Assembly: GCA_900100245.1 (NCBI GenBank)
Contig: FNEU01000001.1
Coordinates: 482,737-546,736 of the forward strand
Direction of reading: 5' to 3'
Source: Lachnospiraceae bacterium G41
Lineage (GTDB): Bacteria; Bacillota; Clostridia; Lachnospirales; Lachnospiraceae
Length of the DNA stretch: 64,000 nt
Positions 9,601 to 16,098 of the stretch are shown here, one piece after another. The number at the start of each line of letters is the position of its first letter. Position 1 is the first letter of the stretch. The notes beneath the pieces were generated by a model that was not told the origin of the DNA, did no database searches, and saw nothing but the letters and a program-made list of their open reading frames with translations. The position numbers and the translations under genes are program-made.

Positions 9601-9926
9601 TCGATTTTCTCTCTGTTTTCAAATATTCTTAAAACCGAGCCGTCTTCAAGTGTATAATCAAAACTCCTATGCGATTCGACGGTGACGCCCTTTTCTTCGA
9701 TCTTTCTTATCTCATCGTCCGTAAAAGGATTAAAAAGAGTTACCTGGCAGTCCTCAAGCTTTGCTTCTTTTTGAAGATCTTTCGTTCCTTCGATGAGCGA
9801 ATATGCACTGTCTACAATTGCAACAACAAGAAACATACATACCGCAATAAGAATAAGCAGTGCCGCGTATCTGAAGAAGTTCTTTTTGATATCACGTAAA
9901 TAACGTTTAAACAAAACCCTTTTCAT
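6618..9926 (-). CDS. FtsX-type ABC transporter permease with long DG-repeat domain
   Basis: The 1102-residue membrane protein starts with one transmembrane helix (about 20-41) and an extracytoplasmic MacB-like domain to about 240. Two blocks of heptad-like repeats follow, with Asp/Asn-Gly every 7 residues (xxLxDGx; about 255-370 and 460-570), like the YhgE/Pip and RND-type extracellular stalks. Three helices (about 615-725), another near 775, a second extracytoplasmic domain and three C-terminal helices complete two FtsX modules. It shares a TAATG stop/start with the ATPase gene, so they are translationally coupled. It probably exports or extracts a lipid or peptide, as LolCDE/MacB-type systems do; the substrate is unknown. 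Confidence 0.85.
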   Translation of the reverse strand: MKRVLFKRYLRDIKKNFFRYAALLILIAVCMFLVVAIVDSAYSLIEGTKDLQKEAKLEDCQVTLFNPFTDDEIRKIEEKGVTVESHRSFDYTLEDGSVLRIFENREKIDLVVYDEGREAKTSGEIVLLNRYCAENEIGVGDKIRVDGTDFTVVGIGSSVDYDAPYRKLSDTSIDSSIFGTAFVCAEDYNRLKNDEGAATEDVTYAFLLNGAMTSDELKQMIKDFDFDYNQVDDPYYKEMLADSYGKRDEITDGINNLVDGVDELYDGTVELFDGVGELKDGTEDFKEGLKELADGSEDLLDGVKEFKDGAEELDKGVGELKDGSGKLKDGAISLKDGSASLKTGLNTLKDGATSLKTGADTLNQNSAAINQGAGSIFDGLVKNTQDSINRSITGINASMQTNLPLLSLNRNNYAEELTKFAAMLESFGMDATDVYNAKASLDGVSQYVSGVEGYTAGVGSIASGAGELSNGEASAASGAASLENGAISLANGAKDLDDGVGKVKEATGKMKNGAKDLYDGTEELNDAIKEAYDASGELDDGAGEMMDGAGELKDGVKELKDGVKDLKEQSDEMMDKIFSEAPDNITAFMTSAENNRVGGAAGDVVIDKTVGLYAGVIVIVLLTYVLSVFVIHQIQSESSVIGALYALGARKSDLILHYIFIPTMVALIGGTAGGLAGMSKFGCKWQMADCYNYFSIPDMPAIAPLYLVFYSVLMPAAVAAIVNFLVINKSLSRTALSLLRNEQKISGGKDIKLGKMSFVSKYRIRQILRESRTAVTVIFGMAISLLVFMLGMDCYVLCESVGRLNSEDTTYNYMYTYKYPTKEVPEGGEACFIKTLKREQYGYNLDITVIGIDDDNPYYKAKPVKGKNKVVASDAVVQRYHVKKGEKIVFTDNAEDIDYAFTIEDVVPYSVGITVFMDIDSMRELFGEEDDYYNVVLSDEKLDIEEGRLYSVTSKADIDKASKIFLKLMMPMSTMLIGMSIVIFCIVMYLMMSVMIDRATQGISLLKILGYRSGEVKKLYLDGNRVVIMIGALIGVPVSKLLIDMLFPTFIANVACSMHLEFTWYMYLCIFGAIMILYEIINFILMKKLGRISENEVLKNRE

Positions 9927-10627
9927 TACAGATCCTCCAGTTCGTTGGCACTAACTCTGTTCTCATTAATATATTCGTTTTTTACAAGACCGTCTTTTAG
10001 GAAGATGACTTTGTGAACCATATTTTTAATTGAATTGTTATGAGTAACAATAACCATTGTTGTATTGTATTTCTGATTAATCTGTTCAAGGAGCATAAGA
10101 ATGTCTCTTGAGGTATTTGAGTCTAGCGCACCCGTAGGTTCGTCACAAAGAAGAAGTTTGGGATTTTTTATGAGCGCTCTTGCGATAGCACATCTTTGAT
10201 GCTGGCCACCGGAAAGCTGTGACGGAAACTTATTCTGATGTTCCGTAAGTCCCAAAACATCCATCAGTTCATTCAAATCCAAAGGATTCTTGGTAAGATA
10301 CTCGCATACCTGAATGTTTTCTTTTACCGTAAGATTCGGAACGAGATTGTAGAACTGAAAAATAAATCCGAGATTATCTCTTCTGTATTCAACCAGGTTT
10401 TTGCTTTTCATTCCGAATATTTCCGTTTTATCGACTATTATTGAGCCTGAGTCCATGGTATCCAGTCCTCCGATACAGTTTAAAAGAGTCGATTTGCCCG
10501 AACCCGAAGTTCCCTGTATTACGCACATCTGACCCTTTTCAACACCTGTCGAAACGCCTTTTAAAACCTGAACAAAACTTCCTCCTTCTCCGTAACTTTT
10601 CTTTACATTTCTCATTTCAAGATACAT
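9926..10627 (-). CDS. ABC transporter ATP-binding protein (LolD/MacB type)
   Basis: The 233-residue ATPase has Walker A GTSGSGKST, Q-loop IFQFYNLVPNLTV, signature LSGGQHQR and Walker B LLLCDEPTGALD, all typical of the MacB/LolD subfamily that pairs with FtsX-type permeases. I start it at 10627 (MYLEMRN), where AGGAG sits 6 bases upstream; the frame opens earlier at 10675, inside the operator. It overlaps the permease gene by one base. Expression is probably repressed by the TetR protein at 10742-11395, since matching operators sit upstream of both. Confidence 0.9.
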   Translation of the reverse strand: MYLEMRNVKKSYGEGGSFVQVLKGVSTGVEKGQMCVIQGTSGSGKSTLLNCIGGLDTMDSGSIIVDKTEIFGMKSKNLVEYRRDNLGFIFQFYNLVPNLTVKENIQVCEYLTKNPLDLNELMDVLGLTEHQNKFPSQLSGGQHQRCAIARALIKNPKLLLCDEPTGALDSNTSRDILMLLEQINQKYNTTMVIVTHNNSIKNMVHKVIFLKDGLVKNEYINENRVSANELEDL

Positions 10628-10663
10628 TGTTGCTCCTATCCGCCGTTGCACGGCTTTTACATT

Positions 10664-10686
10664 TTTACATAACATTGTTATGTAAA
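10664..10686. promoter_or_regulatory. Inverted-repeat operator of the ABC operon
   Basis: TTTACATAAC-ATT-GTTATGTAAA is a perfect 10-bp inverted repeat about 37 bp upstream of the ATPase start. With its flank it shares AACAT-Y-GTTA-Y-GTAA and a downstream TGTTATT with the operator at the TetR promoter (11411-11440), which argues for one regulator acting at both. Confidence 0.7.
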
Positions 10687-10698
10687 TGTTATTTTTTT

Positions 10699-10722
10699 AC
10701 CGCTTCCAAAAATGAAAGCGGT
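10699..10722. terminator. Weak hairpin after the TetR gene
   Basis: ACCGCTT and AAGCGGT form a 7-bp stem 20 bp past the TetR stop. The minus-strand transcript lacks a U-run after it, so termination is doubtful and readthrough into the ABC genes is possible. Confidence 0.3.
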
Positions 10723-10741
10723 TTTAATCTCGTAAAAAATA

Positions 10742-11395
10742 TCAGTTATTATTCTTTTTCTTTTTGCTTTTATCACCGTCAATTGGAACCATTACCAGTT
10801 TCACCCAGCCGATTACCAGATAGTTCATAATGCTCTGAATTCTTTTCTTGGCGACGTTTACATCTTTTTCGTGTTTTATAACGTGCACCATCGAATCAAC
10901 CGTTGTGTGGGCCATCCAGTGCGTCATAAAGGGATCGTAAGTATAAAACTTTGATCCGCTTACCATTGCAATCGTGGACTGCTCCAATATTTCGACGAAT
11001 TCATCTATGCCATTTTCAAGTGCATCTTCTTTTGAACCGGATAATAAAAGAATGAAACTGTCATAATTCTTATATACATGGTCTACAAGCATATCAGCTA
11101 TATCACTGTGATCAAGATTTCCCAAATCGAGAGAATCCATATTACTCAAAAAAGCTTGGTCTTCTTTAAAATGCTCAATTACCATCTTTTTGAGTTCCAT
11201 CAAAGGAGGATTTACTATCGATGAATACAAATCTTCCTTGTTTTCAAAGAAGAAATACAAGGCTCCTGTTGTAACTCCTGCATCGGAACATATTTTTCTT
11301 AATGAAGCTTTATTGTAACCCTTTTCAAGAAATTCTTTCTTGCCCGCTTCAATCAGTTTTTTCCTTTTTTCGTAATCATTCTCGTCTTTAATCAT
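10742..11395 (-). CDS. TetR-family regulator of the ABC exporter
   Basis: Starting at 11395 (MIKDEND), after GAGGA within the preceding codons, the protein has 217 residues. The N-terminal TetR helix-turn-helix is clear (AGKKEFLEKGYNKASLRKIC, then VTTGALYFFFENKEDLYSSIV). The C-terminal domain is variable and would bind a ligand. It lies immediately upstream of the ABC operon on the same strand and has its own promoter, overlapped by a 30-bp near-perfect palindrome. Repression of itself and of the transporter is the likely role. The inducer is unknown. Confidence 0.88.
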   Translation of the reverse strand: MIKDENDYEKRKKLIEAGKKEFLEKGYNKASLRKICSDAGVTTGALYFFFENKEDLYSSIVNPPLMELKKMVIEHFKEDQAFLSNMDSLDLGNLDHSDIADMLVDHVYKNYDSFILLLSGSKEDALENGIDEFVEILEQSTIAMVSGSKFYTYDPFMTHWMAHTTVDSMVHVIKHEKDVNVAKKRIQSIMNYLVIGWVKLVMVPIDGDKSKKKKNNN

Positions 11396-11410
11396 GTCAT
11401 TCCTCATAAA

Positions 11411-11465
11411 AAATAACACCGTTACGTAACGATGTTATTTTAGTGTCCTATTTGAATTTTGTCAA
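11411..11465 (-). promoter_or_regulatory. TetR gene promoter with 30-bp palindrome
   Basis: On the minus strand, TTGACA (11460-11465), 17 bp and TAAAAT (11437-11442) form a near-consensus promoter. Positions 11411-11440 form a palindrome centred on GTTAC|GTAAC with one mismatched pair (11419/11432). It overlaps the -10 and the start site, an ideal place for autorepression. Confidence 0.8.
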
Positions 11466-11488
11466 GCTTTTTTTGTACCGGGAAAAAA

Positions 11489-11517
11489 TGACACATAACC
11501 CCCGTCCCCCAGTGTCA
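11489..11517. repeat. TGACAC/GTGTCA-bounded C-rich repeat, copy 1
   Basis: TGACAC, a short spacer, CCCCCGTCCCCC, then GTGTCA. It lies 32 bp past the DtxR-family gene stop. The same element occurs at 20943, 27408 and 35498, each in the same orientation at the 3' end of a minus-strand gene. Confidence 0.85.
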
Positions 11518-11548
11518 AAATATTGTTAGTATGCTGGGGCAATATCTG

Positions 11549-11911
11549 TCATTCGCCGATGAACTTTTGTATTGCTTCACAGGCTTCGTCCGATATTACA
11601 TGCTCGATTTTGCAGGCATCCTTCTTAGATATTTCCTTATCCACACCTATTTTTTCAAACATCTTGCTTACGGCTTCGCGCCTGGAAAGAACTCTTTTTG
11701 CTACATCGATACCTTTCTCTTTTAAATCAATCTTACCGTTTGTAACAGAAATGTAGTCCTCCTCTTTTAACTGCGACAAAGCTATGCTTACACTTGGTTT
11801 AGAACGGTTAATTTCTCTGCATACATCTATCGCTCTGACTTTTTTCATACCCTTTTGGTAAAGAAGATATATTGTCAGTAAATACATTTCGCCTGCTTCA
11901 TAAATTGCCAT
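11549..11911 (-). CDS. DtxR/MntR-family metal-dependent repressor
   Basis: The 120-residue protein matches the DNA-binding and dimerisation domains of DtxR/MntR/IdeR. It opens with YEAGEMYLLTIYLL, then has a winged helix with a recognition helix in SKPSVSIALSQLKEEDYI. The dimerisation part keeps likely metal ligands (CKIEHVISDEACEAIQKF). The SH3-like third domain of long DtxR proteins is absent, as in MntR and short clostridial members. Its promoter carries a GTTAG-N6-CTAAC box, also seen upstream of six other transcription units here, so it is the best candidate regulator of them all. Whether it senses Fe(II) or Mn(II) cannot be told; flavodoxin among the targets favours iron. Confidence 0.88.
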   Translation of the reverse strand: MAIYEAGEMYLLTIYLLYQKGMKKVRAIDVCREINRSKPSVSIALSQLKEEDYISVTNGKIDLKEKGIDVAKRVLSRREAVSKMFEKIGVDKEISKKDACKIEHVISDEACEAIQKFIGE

Positions 11912-11976
11912 AATTTCCCCTCTATCAATTCAGAAAACTAATTATTTTTTTATAATTTAATCATCTATTTGTTTTT

Positions 11977-12036
11977 GGTTAGTCTTGTCTAACCGCTCTG
12001 CGTTTAAATTATATTATATGTTAAAGATACGGTCAA
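11977..12036 (-). promoter_or_regulatory. DtxR-gene promoter with metal box
   Basis: On the minus strand, TTGACC (12031-12036), 17 bp and TATAAT (12008-12013) form the promoter. The box GGTTAGTCTTGTCTAACC at 11977-11994 begins about 14 bp downstream of the -10, around and beyond the start site. This suggests autoregulation. Confidence 0.75.
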
Positions 12037-12052
12037 TTGCTTTTCATCAAAA

Positions 12053-12085
12053 AGCCCGAAACCTTATTAATTGAAGCTTCGGGCT
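12053..12085 (-). terminator. Rho-independent terminator of the S-component gene
   Basis: An 8-bp stem (AGCCCGAA/TTCGGGCT) followed on the minus strand by TTTTT, 20 bp after the gene ending at 12106. Confidence 0.85.
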
Positions 12086-12105
12086 CTTCGTGTTGTTAAA
12101 CATCC

Positions 12106-12684
12106 TTAATTGCTTTCAAGCTTTTCGGCGGATTTTTTAAGGATCTTGGGAACTAAAATAATCGATAAAATTGCTACAGGAATTACAAGAATAAGCATTA
12201 CAAACAATAATGGAGTATTCTGAATTACCAGAGCCATTTGTGCATCATATCCGGCTCTCATTTCTTCAACTGCTTCTTCAAGAGATTCAGCAGTATTGGT
12301 CCACCAGTGAATCGAATAAGCATAGAACGAATATGCAAGCGGAATGAAACTGAATATAATACCTTTTTTGCTTGTATAACCTACAAAGAATCTGATAACT
12401 TCACTTATAAGGCCGAGCACTATCAATCCGATAACAAGTTCGTTTCCACCTTCGCCAAACACTATCAATATTACAAGAAGAAGACAGTTAAGAGTTAAGC
12501 CTGCGCCAAAGCATTGCCATCTTGAAGATATAAAGAAGTAAATAAAACTAAAGAATATCGGGAAAAATGTTCCTACATAAGCATAGCAGTAAGGATGGAT
12601 TAATCCCGTTGCTGAACAAGCCATAAGTAATGCCATATAAATTAAAGATGCAAGAGGTACTTGCCATAACAGTGATTTTTTCAT
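12106..12684 (-). CDS. ECF transporter S component, MptD/Trep_Strep-like
   Basis: The 192-residue protein has about five to six membrane segments and the layout of the MptD/Trep_Strep group of ECF substrate-binding subunits. A second member of the same group lies at 26682-27266. It carries no T subunit or ATPase beside it, so it would have to share the module at 24446-26682. A GTTAGTC-GT-GACTAAC box sits between its ribosome-binding site and upstream DNA, which puts it in the presumed iron regulon. The substrate is unknown; an iron chelate or haem is a reasonable guess from the regulation only. Confidence 0.7.
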   Translation of the reverse strand: MKKSLLWQVPLASLIYMALLMACSATGLIHPYCYAYVGTFFPIFFSFIYFFISSRWQCFGAGLTLNCLLLVILIVFGEGGNELVIGLIVLGLISEVIRFFVGYTSKKGIIFSFIPLAYSFYAYSIHWWTNTAESLEEAVEEMRAGYDAQMALVIQNTPLLFVMLILVIPVAILSIILVPKILKKSAEKLESN

Positions 12685-12697
12685 ATAAGCCTCCTTT

Positions 12698-12713
12698 GTT
12701 AGTCGTGACTAAC
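12698..12713. promoter_or_regulatory. DtxR-type box upstream of the lone S component
   Basis: GTTAGTC-GT-GACTAAC, the most symmetrical of the metal boxes, ends four bases from the GGAGG of the gene at 12684. No clear -35/-10 pair is visible upstream. Confidence 0.7.
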
Positions 12714-12731
12714 TGTAATTTATTAATAAAT

Positions 12732-12749
12732 CGCAACCTTTCGGTTGCG
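12732..12749. terminator. Hairpin terminator after the suf-linked TetR gene
   Basis: CGCAACC-TTTC-GGTTGCG with T-rich sequence on both sides, 9 bp past the stop at 12758. Probably ends the TetR transcript. Confidence 0.6.
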
Positions 12750-12757
12750 CTTTATTT

Positions 12758-13375
12758 TTACGATAATACGATAAGTTTTTTCCATCCCGCAACGCAGTAA
12801 TCGTCTAAATGTTTGGCATACGCCAAAGCATCTTTCTTCGAAAAATCATGAATTACAGTTTCAAAAATTGCATTCAGGTTGGATGATACAAATAAATGAA
12901 TTTCTTTTTGGGATATTTTATTAATTGATATTCCTTTTTCCTTCATCATTTTCATATATTCTATTGTGGATTTTTCATCTATAGATGCCAGTTCATGTAT
13001 GAAATTTTCATATCTGGTTCCCTGAGAACGACACACAAGAAGTTTAAACGCATTATAGTTATCGTATATGTACTTCATGGCCCAAACGGTCTCTTCGTCG
13101 CCTTCCCATATATCATCGGTCTTTTTACCTTTTAATTCTTTAAACTGATCGGTTAATTTACAATAATAGATTTCTTTTAATCCGGTATATGCGGGCTCAA
13201 CCAGAGCGGCAAACATATCTTCCTTGCTCGGAAAATGTTTATAAAGCCCCGATGCGCTCATACCGCATTCCGAAGCAATTCTTCTCATGGAAGCATCATT
13301 AAATCCATATGTCATAAATTCATCAAACGCAGCTTTTATAATTTTTTCATGATTTTCAGATTTATCCCTTGGCAT
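12758..13375 (-). CDS. TetR-family regulator, probable repressor of the suf operon
   Basis: Read from 13375 (MPRDKSEN), preceded by AAGGGG; an in-frame ATG at 13390 contains that site and is less likely. The 205-residue protein has a TetR helix-turn-helix (FDEFMTYGFNDASMRRIASE, then MSASGLYKHFPSKEDMFAALV) and an unassigned ligand domain. It lies directly downstream of sufU. Its promoter, with two GCGAACA-type half-sites, is almost the same sequence as the promoter of the suf operon at 18366-18422. Control of Fe-S assembly by this protein is a strong inference from that match. Confidence 0.85.
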   Translation of the reverse strand: MPRDKSENHEKIIKAAFDEFMTYGFNDASMRRIASECGMSASGLYKHFPSKEDMFAALVEPAYTGLKEIYYCKLTDQFKELKGKKTDDIWEGDEETVWAMKYIYDNYNAFKLLVCRSQGTRYENFIHELASIDEKSTIEYMKMMKEKGISINKISQKEIHLFVSSNLNAIFETVIHDFSKKDALAYAKHLDDYCVAGWKKLIVLS

Positions 13376-13397
13376 ATATTCCCCTTCCAAATTTCAA

Positions 13398-13455
13398 GCG
13401 AACACTGTATCCCAAAAACCTTTATTAGAATACACTGTTCGCCTACGATTGTCAA
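13398..13455 (-). promoter_or_regulatory. TetR promoter with dyad operator shared with suf
   Basis: On the minus strand, TTGACA (13450-13455), 17 bp and TATTCT (13427-13432). One half-site (ACACTGTTCGC, 13432-13442 on plus) lies in the -35/-10 spacer. The other (GCGAACACTGT, 13398-13408) lies just downstream of the start site. The two form a 45-bp dyad. Confidence 0.85.
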
Positions 13456-13463
13456 ACATTTTT

Positions 13464-13892
13464 TTAATTTTTTTGTAATAGAATTTCATCAAGTGTTCGC
13501 CAAGCAAGCATAGCGCATTTTGCTCTGGCCGGCATATGTGAAATGTCTATCAGTGCACCCGCTTCTTCAAGTCTTTCAAGTTCTTCGTCGCTTATTTTTT
13601 CTTTAATCATTCGGGAAAAGATATCGCACAATTCTCTCGCCTCTTTTACACTTTTACCGACAATTAAATCGCACATTATATCGGCTGAAGCCTGTGATAT
13701 TGCACACCCGTTTCCTTCAAACGAGCCCGCAGTGATAATACCGTCTTTAATATCAAGATTGATAATAAGATCATCTCCGCAACTTGGATTGATTCCTTCC
13801 TTCGAATAACAGCATCCTACAAGTCCGTGTTTATGCGTCGGATACTTGTTATGTTCAATTAATATTTCATTGTAAAACGTCTGACCCGCCAT
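13464..13892 (-). CDS. sufU: SufU, Fe-S assembly sulfur-relay protein
   Basis: The 142-residue protein is the zinc-containing SufU that accepts persulfide sulfur from SufS in Gram-positive bacteria. The conserved Cys motifs are all present: NPSCGDD (near 38), NGCAIS (near 64) and AKCAML (near 127). It is separated from sufS by a single base, the usual order in Firmicutes. It is the last gene of the suf operon, followed by the TetR gene with its own promoter. Confidence 0.95.
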   Translation of the reverse strand: MAGQTFYNEILIEHNKYPTHKHGLVGCCYSKEGINPSCGDDLIINLDIKDGIITAGSFEGNGCAISQASADIMCDLIVGKSVKEARELCDIFSRMIKEKISDEELERLEEAGALIDISHMPARAKCAMLAWRTLDEILLQKN

Positions 13893-13893
13893 A

Positions 13894-15102
13894 TTAATAT
13901 CCCATCCTTGCTCTTATTTCCGACAATACTTTCAAAAAAGCATCTATCTCTTCATGAGTATTATAAAAAGCAACGCTTGCACGCACTGTAGACGGAACTC
14001 CTAAAAGAATGTGAAGCGGTTGTGCACAGTGATGCCCTGCTCTTATGCATATTCCGGATTCGGCAAAAATCGACGCAACATCGTGAGGATGCACATCATC
14101 AACAGTAAATGTAACAATACAATTATGATTAGCAGCATCCCTGTCTCCGACAATTTGAACGTTCTTTACCTGCTTTATACCTTCAAAAAGATAATCTGTC
14201 AGTTCGCGCTCTCGTTTGCTTATTGCATCAAATCCAATTTCGTTTATAAAATCAATCGCTTTTCCAAATGCATAGACATCAGCCGCACTGACCGTTCCTG
14301 CCTCATATTTATGTGGAAGTTCTGCGTAGATTGTCTTATCTTTGGAAACATAATCTATCATTTCTCCTCCTTCCAGGAACGGTGGCAGTTTTTCGAGTAA
14401 ATCTTTTTTAGCGTATAAAACTCCCACTCCCATCGGACCATACATTTTATGAGCGGAAAACGCAAGAAAATCGACATCATCTACAATTACATCGGTTTTC
14501 ATATGCGCAACACTCTGCGTTGCATCCACACATATATATGTGTTGTTTTCGTGACATATTCGGGCGAATTCCTTTATCGGATTAATTCGCCCGATTACAT
14601 TCGATACATATGCCACAGTGAATATTTTAGTCTTATGTGTAAGCGCATCTTTAAGCGCTTCCAAAGAGTAGTTTCCCTCACTGTCGCAGTCTAGAAATCT
14701 TATTACAATTCCGCATTTCTCACAAATTTTTTTCCACGGCAGGAAATTACTGTGATGTTCGCTTGTTGCGACCAGTATCTCTTCTCCTATATTAAGTACT
14801 GCCGATAATATATCTGCCGCCAGATTAAGACTCTCCGTTGCATTTTTGGTGAATATTATTTCAGAAGGATTATGGGCATTTATGAACGAAGCAGTCTTTT
14901 CTCTGGCATATTCATACGCATCTGTAGCCGCAATGCTTAAATCGTATATGCCTCGCATAGGATTGGCGTTGAAATTGGAATAAAACTCAGCTATTGCATC
15001 GATTACACATTGCGGTTTCTGCGTTGTAGCAGCATTGTCAAGATAGATTATATTTTTGTTTTTTATGAGCGGAAATTGCTCTCTGATTTCTTTTATATTC
15101 AT
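13894..15102 (-). CDS. sufS: SufS cysteine desulfurase
   Basis: The 402-residue enzyme is a PLP-dependent group II desulfurase that removes sulfur from cysteine for Fe-S assembly. It begins with YLDNAATTQKP, has the PLP lysine in SAHKMYGP near residue 222 and the catalytic Cys in RAGHHCAQP near residue 359. Length is typical. It lies between sufD and sufU; the 39-bp gap to sufD is the only loose spacing in the operon. Confidence 0.96.
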   Translation of the reverse strand: MNIKEIREQFPLIKNKNIIYLDNAATTQKPQCVIDAIAEFYSNFNANPMRGIYDLSIAATDAYEYAREKTASFINAHNPSEIIFTKNATESLNLAADILSAVLNIGEEILVATSEHHSNFLPWKKICEKCGIVIRFLDCDSEGNYSLEALKDALTHKTKIFTVAYVSNVIGRINPIKEFARICHENNTYICVDATQSVAHMKTDVIVDDVDFLAFSAHKMYGPMGVGVLYAKKDLLEKLPPFLEGGEMIDYVSKDKTIYAELPHKYEAGTVSAADVYAFGKAIDFINEIGFDAISKRERELTDYLFEGIKQVKNVQIVGDRDAANHNCIVTFTVDDVHPHDVASIFAESGICIRAGHHCAQPLHILLGVPSTVRASVAFYNTHEEIDAFLKVLSEIRARMGY

Positions 15103-15141
15103 ATTGTTTCTTTCTTTTTAACACCTGAGTCTACAAGCCTT

Positions 15142-16086
15142 TTATTCGGCTTTATTTACACCCAGAAAATCTCTGACCAAATCTGTGGTTTCTTCATGTC
15201 CGATTCTTGAAAGAGCCGCCTCGACCTTTGCAACGCTCAACATCTCATATATCTTTTCAATCGCGATTCCTCTGGATTTAAGATAAAAGATTACATCAAT
15301 GTCCGGCTGGCCTATTGAAGCACCGTGCTCACCTTCAACATCTTCTTCGGTACATAGAATAAGTGGTGCGGACAGGCTTTTAACATCATCGTCGAGTAAA
15401 AGCACTTCTTCGCTTTCAGCGCCCTTTGATCCTGCACATCCCGATATAAAATTAACTGTCTGTCTGGAAACTTTTTCGGTATTCTTATTAAGCACTCCCG
15501 AAGACACTATCTCAGCCTCGGTATTCTTGCCCATATGATCTGCCACGTAGTTCATATCGAGGAACTGACCGTCATTTAGGATATATGCGGTGTACGAATC
15601 AAATACCGAACTATCGCCTTTAAGTTTGGCTTTTCCTTCAAGATATGCTTTCTTACTGCCAAGCGAAATCGTAGTCATAATAAGAGAACTGTTTTCATTG
15701 ACAAGTGTCTCGCTTGTTACATATATTCTCGCATTCTTCGTCAGATTGATTATTACCAGTCTGAAAGTAACGCCTTCTCTTATCTTGCCGTCGGTTTTGA
15801 TGATAATGTCTTTCTCTGTCATATCATTTTCATTGGTTAAAAATCGTAAAATAACCGTAGAGTCTGTATTGACCGTAAAATCAAAGTCCAGTCCTTCAGT
15901 ATTTTCTTCGATATATTCATCATATACTACCGGGTTTTCATTCTCAGGTTTAATGCTTACTCTTTTAAGTTTGTCAAACAACTCTCCCATAGATGCCGAC
16001 GAATCATACTCGGCGAAATTTATATTTAAATGGTTCCATGTCGGAACAGGCAGGTTGTTTATTCTTATTTTTTCAGTTTCATTCAT
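15142..16086 (-). CDS. sufD: SufD-like scaffold subunit
   Basis: The 314-residue protein belongs to the SufBD family, with right-handed beta-helix sequence (ENSSLIMTTISLGSKKAYLE) and the C-terminal helical SufD end (VARLSRIGHEETTDL-like). In the SufBC2D complex it partners SufB and SufC. It is shorter than SufB and lies between SufB and SufS, the normal place of SufD. It starts with an ATG after an AGGAGG, 12 bp from sufB. Confidence 0.88.
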   Translation of the reverse strand: MNETEKIRINNLPVPTWNHLNINFAEYDSSASMGELFDKLKRVSIKPENENPVVYDEYIEENTEGLDFDFTVNTDSTVILRFLTNENDMTEKDIIIKTDGKIREGVTFRLVIINLTKNARIYVTSETLVNENSSLIMTTISLGSKKAYLEGKAKLKGDSSVFDSYTAYILNDGQFLDMNYVADHMGKNTEAEIVSSGVLNKNTEKVSRQTVNFISGCAGSKGAESEEVLLLDDDVKSLSAPLILCTEEDVEGEHGASIGQPDIDVIFYLKSRGIAIEKIYEMLSVAKVEAALSRIGHEETTDLVRDFLGVNKAE

Positions 16087-16098
16087 TTTGTTTTCCTC

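Noticed and set aside
6618..9926. DG repeats as a tandem DNA repeat or CRISPR-like array
   Set aside because: The units vary in DNA sequence and keep the reading frame; the repetition is at protein level.
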